Positions 54,890-64,000 of a stretch of DNA of 64,000 nt are shown here, one piece after another. A model generated the notes under the pieces. That model worked only from the letters and a program-made list of their open reading frames with translations, was not told the origin of the DNA and searched no databases. The number at the start of each line of letters is the position of its first letter. Position 1 is the first letter of the stretch. Location of the stretch: assembly GCA_930367205.1 (NCBI GenBank), contig OV884015.1, forward strand, positions 82,512,841-82,576,840, written 5' to 3'. The DNA comes from Acanthosoma haemorrhoidale (Eukaryota; Arthropoda; Insecta; Hemiptera; Acanthosomatidae). Position numbers and translations under genes: made by a program.

Positions 54890-57800
54890 CTAAAAAAAAA
54901 GAGTAGGAAATGAATTAATAATGATGCAATTAGCAGCTTGATTTAGAAAAATTAGCGTTTTTATAAAATCATAAATCAAAGTTTTTAAGATCATATTATA
55001 ATAATCATTATAAAAAACTATTTCACCAACAATCACACTGTAATTATAATTGTTTTATATATAACGTGCGATTTAGTCACTAGCTAGCCAGCAGGGATTT
55101 TATTTAACATTTAAAAAAAAAATTTTACCCAATGAAATAGTTTACATTACAAGCTAAAATTCTATAAAAATATGAATAAATAAACGAATTAACAGGCGTA
55201 GAAAGTGAATAAACAGTACCGAGAGACACTTGCGAAACTTGAACGAGTGTCTAAAAAGGTTTACTAAATTACTCGGTATTGTTAATTAAAAGTGCTTATT
55301 TTATTTTTTTAACCATATTGGTCACAAGAAATCACCTTTTAAATAAAAAATTTTTATATAATTGATACTTTTGTATAAGAAATCTACATTTATAACATAA
55401 GCCATGTCTATCTCTGGCTTGTAAAACTTTATTTGTTACACTATGTTTGATATTTGTCGTTAACCCTGAAACAGTGAGGAAAAAATAAGAGCAAACCTTC
55501 AAAATTTTAGATCAATAGAATCATTTTGACAACCGCTATCATAGAGCGTATGTTTAGGCAAATATACAGACAGACAAAAAACGATCCCCTCATAGCTGAA
55601 GGAATGTAGATATTCTCTTTTCTAGCTGGAAATTAATAATAAATTAAATTTAAGATTATACTCTTGATCTTCCTGCCTACATATCATGATTCCATAAAGC
55701 ACGTATTTGTTAAATTATATCTTATTAATTAATTTGTGATCCTTAATTACTTTATTTTCAGCATCATCGGAGCTGATAAAGTCTAACTTAGCCACGAAAC
55801 TTTATGTCTCTAGGCTGTTCATAGACCGCAAATAAGTGCATGATATTAATGAGAATGTGAGAATAAATTATAATACAAATTAATATGTCTTAATATTCAT
55901 TAAATCAACCGATATAGAAAAAAAACCTTTTCACCTATGTATTGACAGTTAAAGCCAAGATATAACAAACGAGGATGGATACTACTATGTTATAAAAAAG
56001 TTTTATTACCTCTGAAAAACCTTTTTTGGAGAATTCATGAAGCCCCATTGCAGATAGCTGCCTCACCTTCTTGCTCCCAACCAACATCATGAGTAGGTCT
56101 CTTTGTACCGATAGCGGCATAGTGTACCACTGAATGTTATACACAGCCAAACCAACATCTTCTGCCTGTGGAATTATAAATAGTGAGCAATATTTGGCTT
56201 TTTGATTATTTTATGCGTTGTTTATTTGTAAAATTAAAATTTGCTTACTAAGCGCTAATAATTATGGATTAAGAGCTCATTCATACGTTATACACATTTC
56301 CACTAACTCATTGTGTGCAGTTCACATCAACATGCATGCAATATATCCGTATCACATATAACACTTTCTGCTCAGGATCCGCTATTCCCTTGTGGCGTTC
56401 CCTCAGTGGAAAAAAGAGTTCCGTGCAGTAAAAGCTGCTTCACCTTCCCCTTTTCCTTTTAAGATGGTCGCTTCAATGACCCACATTCTTCTTGTGCTTT
56501 GTACCGTTGCAAAGTTTTAACAAATCAACAATTGGAGATCCCGCATAAACAATTTTCAGATGGTTCTTATAATTGCTACTAACGTCCAGAAGATTCTACA
56601 GACACTGAGTTCTATTCGCTTCCGCTGTTTTCTTGAAGCTTCTACTCGTTTCTAAAAATTTCCAGAAGGTTTTAGAGTGTTGTATTTGCCTGAACACGAC
56701 TTTAAATCTCATCGGTACTGTACTCAATCAGCTTAGCGACCCCTATGGTCGCTATCCTAAAACTTTGGGTTGGTCATTAATGTTGGTCACTTTTGACATT
56801 TTATTTCTCCTACTTTCTCACCCCTCTCCAAGATGATACGGGCTTAATATGGACATAACTATCCCTAGAATGTCGTCACCATTGATCTCAGGGTTCCTAA
56901 AAACAATAGATTCGACCAATATTATATAAAAGTTATAATAATATAATGATTATATCAGCCGTTTTCCATTATTTTTACACTTCCCGGACTTAGATATGCT
57001 AGGGGTGTCTTTACCCCTCAGTATTTTTTTCTAAAATGTAATATATGGTTAATTTAACTTACTGCAACGGAGACATTGTTGTGGTTTGTTAGTGTTTTAC
57101 TTAATTTACTGTCATTAATTGTTATCTTACTTTTTATAACGCAAAACCAATCGATTTGAGTAGGCATTGTCATTCATTTACAATACAATCATATACATAC
57201 GGCTGGTTTGGTTTATCATTAATGTAAAGGTATTACTACAAAATTATTTTATTTTATAAATAAAAAGAATATACGCATGTTAATTAAATATAATTGATAG
57301 ATTCTTACAACATCGGTGATAGTCTGGCCCAATAGACAGTAGAAGCCCACGAACCACAACTCCGGGATAACAACCAACAACAGTGGAGCTACCAACGCAA
57401 GTGGTGTGTCTGGTGACTGAAATGCATTAATTTGATATACTTGATAAAAATTATTTGAAAAAGTTGTATATACCTTGATAAACTCACAAAGAGACTGTTT
57501 ACTAACCCGGACCGAGTAATAACATCGAAACTAGATATTATAGGTATAAATGTTGTTTATTAATTTGTATGCAACAGAACGAGAATTATTGTTTAACTTG
57601 GTGAAATTAGCATATGCATATGTCAGATACAACACACACACACACACCAACCACTTATATGAATATGTACAAAAAGCAGAGCTGGTATGCAAGAAAACGC
57701 GACCAGCGTCACCTTGTGGCTAAGAAAACGCGACCAGCACCCTCAAAATTAAATGGTCTATTGGAATATCAAGTGGAGTCTGGTTTGGACACTGATGGTG

Positions 57801-60800
57801 TGCAGACTGTTTTCGAGGGTGCCTGCCTTCTTGCTATCTTACGCCACTGTGTATAGCTCATTAAATAGTTATCTCAATCGTTCCAAACAGTATTTCTATT
57901 ATGAAACCCCATTCTCACAGATATATATATATATATATACATAAAGATAAGAACCAGACAGCATCAGTATCCAACCTCAATCCCCGAACATCGGGATGTA
58001 AACATCCCGAATGTAAATATACAGGGTTATAGACTTGAAATAAACAGTCTAGTTCTAACTTTCATGCGTGTTGTTTCTTAGTACCTTTTTCCCCTCATTA
58101 TGTTTTCGTAGTTAAAATACCACTTTAAAACAGACTTCCTTTCATCAAATGTAAGCCTTACGCCAGCCATGTTTACTCGAGTAACAAGGTACAACTAACA
58201 ATAAAACACTAACTATCTGGCGACTGTCATTTATCATCTAGAATCGCTTGTATGGCGATTGCCGGAACTGCAAACTATTACACTACCAAAAATGAGACAA
58301 CTCCGTCAATTAGTTTGCAAGTTATGGACTTTTAAACAGTGGATACATTTTTTTGGACCCCTCTGTATATATAGAAGTAAATGTTTATCGGCTTTCAAAA
58401 ATATATATATATATTAGAGAAAGTTATCTCAGACACCTTAATACTACAAGATAGAATTCGATGTTGTGCTAAAAGGATAGCTGAATAGAAAACGAAATAA
58501 GGAATGCCGCCCGGAATCTTAGACAAGGGTGTCCCCCTTGCTATCTTACGCCACTGTGTATAGCTCATTAAATAGTTATCTCAATCATTCCAAACAGTGG
58601 TTTTTATTATGAATCCCAACTCGGCTATTTCTGATACCCCATTCTCCCATATATATATGTATGGAGCAAGCCAGCTCAGACACTTTAATATTACAAAATA
58701 AAATTCGATGTAGTGCTAAAAGGTTAGCTGACTAGCAAACGAAAGGTGTCCCCCTAACGGAAGTAGACATCTGTAGCCCTTAAAGATGTTTAGAAGCCAC
58801 AAACCACTAGTACCTTTAGAGGGTAGAACAAGGAATAAGATCCAAATATCACCGAGAAAATGAAGTGGGCATAACTTCTGGCTATATAAATATCACAATT
58901 AAACCACATCTTGCCTTGGCCGTGATCAGCCAGTCCCTCCGGTTTCTAACAGTGGACGGAGCATGTCAATGGCTAACCACTCACGAACGGATTTTCTAGA
59001 AAAAACGGCCGCGGGTCTTGCCTGTATGCTGGAGGCGGATATCTGAGACGGATGTGAGGAAGGCTGGACCGGAGTCAACTCGCCATACACGTACGTTGGC
59101 TGACAGTCCTGATCCTCCAACATCTCTTGTCTGTCACTGTTTATATGCACTCTTTCCCTCCCTAAAGTGCTACCAGGTATCCAGTATTATCTAATACTTA
59201 TTTTGTTATCTAAATCATGATTCATATATGTAATTATTTAATCTACTAGAATGCTAGTAAACACTTCATTTCTTTCAACTGATCTTTTTAAAAGTCTCAT
59301 TTCTTATTTATTAGACTTTTCACTTGTTCTATTGTCCCAGAATTAAGGTATTTCTAATTTTGACAGTTAATATTATATAATAAAATGGAAGATGTATTAA
59401 TAACTCAAGTATTTACTTTTTTTTAGCCTCGGTCCTTTTCCTTCCGTCCATATATCAGAAAGCTATTCCACAATATACTGAACCTAACGCAGTTATCTAC
59501 AACACTGCAACCGGCCCTCTCGACTTTCCAACGTGCACGAAAGACCTCGGTCTGCGGGTCTACTCAGGAGAATTGGTAGATTTACTCCATACCAAACGGA
59601 CCTAAACTGCTGGTGGGTTTGAATAAGCGAATCTGACGGACACGTCCTGTATGTCAGTGGGCAATAACAGGCCGAGAAACCGCGTATCGATCTGATCTGC
59701 ACAAAAATAGAAAAACTCTTAAGACAGAAAAATGACATCAACTAGTAACAACATTTAGGTGAATAGCAATTTTGAGCTCACGTGAATTAACCACCTTACG
59801 CTGCAGTACATCATTAAATAGCGTCAGCCATTAGTCATTAGTTATATTTCTGAATAAATTTAAAAATAAAATTAATTTCTCTGTTGTGTCTAATAAATAA
59901 CTCAATTGTATCAAGTTTGTACTTTATTATTCCATATCCAGGTATTCCTTTAAGACATGATAAGCATAAAACATGATTTGATATTAAATAATTATTATTA
60001 TAGTTGATTCAAAACTATTATATTTATTTATGAACCCGACATGAATTTTACTTCCAGAATAGGGATCATCCATTAGTTCTGAATTAATTCAGTGATGTCT
60101 ACTACAGCAATTCAGCTTTCTGATTAAGGAATATATTATTTTATAATTGATTGAAGTCCCTTGATGTATGCATATTTTAGAGCAATTTATCCCGCATAGT
60201 GAGATATTAAATAAAGGATCACACATTTGGCGTAATCACACAACTTCATCATTCAAAATATTTTCTGTTGCATTAATTCACTGTTTAATTCAGAGATATT
60301 GATTAACACCTAATCAATATAATGTTATGTGACAGACAGGAGCACTAAGGTTAGGCAGTTTTGGCTGTCGGCGCACATTAAAAAAACTAAAATTGTCAAA
60401 AGTCTACCTTTGTTTTTAATAAATATTAATTAACACTTAAGTCATTAATGTGATTAAAACTCATGCAATGATCACACATCTCACGTAGCACATATTATAT
60501 AAGCAAATCCAAGTGTTACCTTTTAACAGAATATAATCTTTGCTTCCTTTCCTAAATCAGTCCTTACATTTTTGTGGTTGTAGATTAAGAATTTGAAGAG
60601 AAAAACTAGTCATCTCCTTATTGAATAATACCGATTCTTAATTCTACGCTTTACTCTTTCTTGAACTTCAATTTTGACATTAAATTCGTAATTTAAAACC
60701 CATAAAATATTGATCACCGCTTTTTTAAATATGAATCAGACAGTTTTCAAACTAATTTTGTCCACTTAGATTTGTGATTCCCCCCACTGTGCGGTGTCCT

Positions 60801-62643
60801 GAATAGTAGAGATAATTAGTTCGTAAAGGGTGTCCCAGAATTAACGAAGATTTGATTTAAATAGGAAACACTGTTTTTCGTATTTTTTTATTGAATTATA
60901 AAGTAAATAGGATAGGGTTATTTATGGAATAACACATCGGGAAAATGGCTTCCACGACTTTGCTGGCACATACGCACACTTTTGTCAAAATTTTCCATGA
61001 ACATTTGGCATAAGTGTGGTTGAATTTCGTTGATGCAGCGTCGAATTTCCTCTTTTAATGCACGGGGGGATGTGGGATTGTTGAAATACACCTTTGACTT
61101 CAAATAAGCCTATAAAATGAAATCTAAAGGTGTTAAATCACACGAACTAGGGGGCCAATTCTGATCACCGAAACGAGTGCAGTATTTGAATTGTTTTATG
61201 GGCTGTATGGTATGTGGCACCATCTTGTTGAAACCACATATTGGCCACATCAACATCATCCAATTTCGGCACGGTCTACGACGCCGAATTGATGTTCCTG
61301 GATTTCCAACAACACTCTCACGCACTACTTCGAAATTGACATTTGAACAGCTTGTTTTTGGACGACAAGTATGTTTAGTGTCTCCAACTGATCCAGTCTC
61401 CCTAAATTTTTCAATAAATCTCTTCACAGCTGATGAAGTCGAAACACTGTTCCGACCATATTTTGTATGAAATTTTTGAACTGCGGCCGCTAAACTTTCA
61501 TTATTTTTTAGATAATGCTCAACAATAAAGACACGTTGTTCTATAGTGTAACGCTTCATTTTTACTAACCCTAAACTGTCAGCTGCCAAATTGTTTTTTT
61601 TTTTAGGGTTGCCAGCACTTTACTGCACAAATGGGGGCAAATTAAAATCTTGCGTTAATTCTGGGACACCCTTTATATGTTACCATCATGTGGTAATGAC
61701 TGTGAAATGTCATCTGTTGAGCTAAACCCCACCGAAATCGCCTGAGATTGACGCTCGCTGTTTTGGTTTTGGCCAATTTTTTTGTTAAATGGTGAATTTT
61801 TTGTCGAAAATGATCTAAACCACACCGTTGGTCGATCAGTACATAAAATAATAATGCCATGTTTAATCGAAAACATGAGAAAAATTAGATTCTGAAATTT
61901 AAACTCCAATTTTAAGAAATAAACATTGCAGAGATCCGATGTTATTACTCGATCGAACAATATGCTAAATTTATGTCTTTGATTCATTTATGAAATACTG
62001 CAATGTTTTAGGACGAGCAATAAAAATTAATATTTACAATTTACATTAGTAATTTAAAAACCAAAGCCAAAGAATACAGGTTTCTTCATAGCTGAATAGG
62101 TGATGCCAAATAGAACTTGAAAAAACTAAAAAACATGCTCCAGCTTTAAGTACTCTGGTAACTTACAACAGACTTACCGTTATCACGTAGCCCAAGGCAC
62201 AGAATATTAACCCCGTGTTCAAAGCAACTACCACTAGAGAAACATCAAAATATTTCTGAAAGTCAATAAAAAACCTGAAACATAACATTGGAGATTAAGA
62301 GAATAAATACTAAAAAAGAAATACATTATGTTTAGTAATTTTCTATCTAATAGACCACATAGTCAGCAACTGGAAGAATTTCAAATAAGTGGGTCTCACT
62401 TACTTGATGAGTATTAGATGATGCTGAACACATTCCTTGACCCTTTCCAACATCCTCCGCTCCCTTTCTTCGTCCGTGCCTTCCCGTTCTGCGAGGGAGT
62501 CTATTTCCTGTATGGCAAGGACGAGGATCCGGAATTGGGCGATAAGATGCTTTGCCATAGTCACGTATGCAACCCAGTTCGAACAGCCATTGAAAACCAT
62601 AGACTCAGGTGAGAACCAAGTCCACACCATAGCCACCAAATAT
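54839..62643 (-). CDS. odorant receptor OR-B (7tm_6 family), exons 4-8 of a spliced gene
   Basis: Paralogue of OR-A. Exons on the minus strand: 62404-62643, 62178-62274, 57309-57416, 56010-56165 and 54839-54889, with the same splice phases as OR-A. They encode TM4 to the C-terminus (YLVAMVWTWFSPESM... to AAFTYFNILNALS). Exons 1-3 should lie just right of 64000: the distance from OR-A exon 4 to exon 3 predicts exon 3 shortly after the edge. Exons 4-7 differ from OR-A by about 19 substitutions, roughly 11 of them changing the amino acid (hand count), with no stop or frameshift. This is consistent with a working receptor of changed specificity. Confidence 0.75.
56010..56165 (-). CDS. OR-B exon 7
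   Basis: 52 codons, identical to OR-A exon 7 except T to S and one silent change. Same acceptor and donor. Confidence 0.8.
57309..57416 (-). CDS. OR-B exon 6
   Basis: 36 codons of TM6 with four replacements relative to OR-A (G to D, L to V, M to L, A to T). Splice sites conserved. Confidence 0.85.
58090..60253. other. copy-2-specific insert, origin unclear
   Basis: Not in copy 1. The left part (58110-58375) ends TTTTTTTGGACCCCTCTGTA, resembling a Tc1/mariner-type terminus. 58408-58760 holds a local duplication (listed separately). 58900-59760 is GC-richer with two short minus-strand frames of no recognised similarity. The rest is AT-rich and empty. Confidence 0.35.
58408..58760 (+). repeat. 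local duplication of two blocks
   Basis: 58408-58520 and 58650-58760 share CTCAGACAC-TTAATA, AATTCGATGT-GTGCTAAAA and GGTGTCCCCC. Between them, 58538-58605 repeats 57832-57900 (CTTGCTATCTTACGCCACTG...). Together they suggest copies of one short repeat family. Confidence 0.7.
60826..61673 (-). mobile_element. Tc1/mariner-type DNA transposon, deleted, TA target
   Basis: Terminal inverted repeats start AAGGGTGTCCCAGAATTAAC on the left, with the complement on the right, and a TA lies on each side (60824-60825, 61674-61675). Copy 1 lacks it: its equivalent site is at about 21683. It is 848 bp long; a full element should be clearly longer, since part of the catalytic region is gone. Confidence 0.9.
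60918..61589 (-). pseudogene. transposase of the Tc1/mariner-type element (broken)
   Basis: The N-terminal DNA-binding region has YTIEQRVFIVEHYLKNNESL, the GRNSVSTSSAVKRFIEKF helix-turn-helix and ETGSVGDTKHTCRPK, like DUF4817-type transposases. After SIRRR the central part, including the first catalytic D, is deleted. A shifted frame then reads MWFQQDGATYHTAHKTI (second D), followed by GDQNWPPSSCDLTPLDFIL (third acidic residue). A TAG at 61110-61112 stands where most relatives have Trp. The C-terminus continues in frame (KSKVYFNNPTSPRALKEEIR ... SHFPDVLFHK). A dead copy that could only be moved in trans through its intact ends. Confidence 0.85.
62178..62274 (-). CDS. OR-B exon 5
   Basis: 32 codons of TM5 (FFIDFQKYFDVSLVVVALNT...CALGYVIT), one replacement (F to Y) and two silent changes relative to OR-A. 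Confidence 0.85.
62404..62643 (-). CDS. OR-B exon 4
   Basis: 79 codons plus phase bases. Seven substitutions from OR-A exon 4, five of them replacements (P to S, L to V, I to N, N to K, I to V), all in or near TM4 and the following loop. Confidence 0.85.
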
Positions 62644-64000
62644 CTGCAACATAATCATGATATTACCCGTAATACAATAATAATATTTAATTTTCTTGGA
62701 CCAAATATATATTTACATATATATATACTTACAGAAATTGGAAAGATTTTATAAACGAGAAAATAAAAATATATACGAAAAGTAAATGTTATATAATTTA
62801 CAAGAATACCACATTCGTTCACTGAAACATGAAATATATACTGGGCCAGAAATGTTCGAAATAAACCGTTAGATTGCGCCTTTAGCAATAAATAAATCAA
62901 AATATTCTGATCATGAATTACTAAAAGTCGAAGAAAACTGATAAGAAAAGGATGGGGTCGTTCGAGAAACCAAACTTATTCAAAAGCCTTAGTTTTCCAG
63001 GACAGGCCATAATTGTTTCTATTAATCCAGAACATGGTGAGCTTGGAGATCATAAAATAATTCTTAAACGTACTCTTTTTGCTATTAATTAGACTAGAAA
63101 ACGCACATCTGTTCCAGCAAAAAAAAACATTTAGTCCTGTGGGGACTACTGGTAATTTGATAGACGGTTTTACTATACCTTCGACGAATCGACAATCATA
63201 CCAAAAAAATGGATATTTCATGGTATAGAATAAACGATAACTATTTAAAACTCTTTATGAAATAGTATAAATGTTATTTAGAATAATATTACAAAAACCA
63301 AGTAATCAAGAACTTCACAAAATATTTAAAATTGAAGCATATGTTAAATGTCATTTTGGTATATCAAGCACAAGTTTTATATGACAATCATCAGTTATAT
63401 GAGTTGTAACTAACTACTTGAGCATGAAATAAATAAATTTTATGAATTTAAGAAGAAACAGTTTCATAATTATAAACTCTGAGAAAAATCAAAGAAAAAA
63501 TGGCAAAACTATGGAGCAATTGACTTACAGTTAGTATGGATCTCATTTTGTTAGGTATGTACCTTTTCTTAGGAATGGCTGTGCCCAATAAAATCTATTT
63601 CGTTTTCAAGTGTACGTTTAATACCAAACGTACGCAAAAATTACACGTTATCTCTGGTAGACATCCATCGGTACCACAACGTCACCGATCGTTTGACAAA
63701 CAAGTGTGCATTGAAATGCTACGGCACCACAATGGCAAAAATCGCATGTGTGCACTAGGCCTAAAGCATGAGCTGTAATGAATTATTTGTAAATATATAA
63801 TTTTAAACGGATCTTAGATTACCCAACCTAAAGTGATGACTGATCTGAAATCCATCCATGCCAAGGAGAAAGAACTGAAGTTGATAATCACGCCATAGGT
63901 TCAAATATAAAAACGGAAAAAAACATTGAAAAAATACGTTATTGTGCTTATCACAATATTTATTAATTGATATATCTTTGACTATACGTCGAAAAAGTAT

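Larger units (their letters stand above)
53077..64000. repeat. segmental duplication, copy 2 (OR-B block)
   Basis: Collinear counterpart of 12262-24130, same orientation, about 29 kb away. It still matches at the right edge, so the duplication continues past the window. It differs from copy 1 by the private insertions listed there. 54077-54440 (no similarity) and 55130-55860 are copy-2-specific, AT-rich and without genes. Confidence 0.85.

Noticed and set aside
1..64000. CRISPR arrays, operons, riboswitches or bacterial features
   Set aside because: Nothing of the kind; intron-split genes and insect-type elements mark this as eukaryotic DNA.

Overview
This window is nuclear DNA of an arthropod, almost certainly an insect. 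It is AT-rich, its genes are split by introns with GT-AG borders, and it carries exons of the 7tm_6 odorant-receptor family, which is known only from insects. The many Jockey-, I- and Ty3/gypsy-type elements fit that. I cannot name the species; a hemipteran-like genome is only a guess.

Layout. 1-5 kb: 3' ends of two convergent spliced genes, a long hairpin, a decayed LINE and the 3' end of a small membrane-protein gene. 5.2-5.9 kb: an intronless linker histone H1 with a repetitive basic tail. 7-12 kb: a 124-bp tandem duplication, an internally deleted Jockey-like element (family J1), a Penelope-like remnant, a fragment of a second Jockey-like family (J2) and a gypsy LTR fragment. 12.3-29.8 kb: an odorant receptor gene (OR-A, minus strand) whose eight coding exons join in phase into about 393 residues. 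Its introns hold a nested J2 LINE, a gag-only LTR element and a gypsy LTR interrupted by J2. 30-33 kb: a J2 ORF2 bounded by a 12-bp target-site duplication (TSD), itself hit by two very short retroposed inserts. 33.9-46.5 kb: LTR elements nested in each other, with a hAT remnant and an orphan receptor exon. 46.6-48.9 kb: a 5'-truncated I-clade LINE with a long open RT-RNase H frame. 49-53 kb: mostly unassigned, with two candidate 5'UTR exons. 53-64 kb: a second copy of the 12.3-24.1 kb block, carrying exons 4-8 of a paralogous receptor (OR-B) that runs off the right edge; a deleted Tc1/mariner-type element is inserted in it.

How it fits together. The host cargo is a tandem pair of odorant receptors plus a histone H1. 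Nearly everything else is transposable elements in successive layers. Because the receptor block is duplicated, each copy shows the state of the other before insertion, so several insertions can be ordered directly. I found no RNA gene, CRISPR array or bacterial-type operon. The most unusual themes are repeated internal deletion in both Jockey families (gag and 3' end kept, RT core lost) and very short retroposed inserts with clean TSDs. I did not find a clear new biological system. All similarity calls were made by eye, without database searches.
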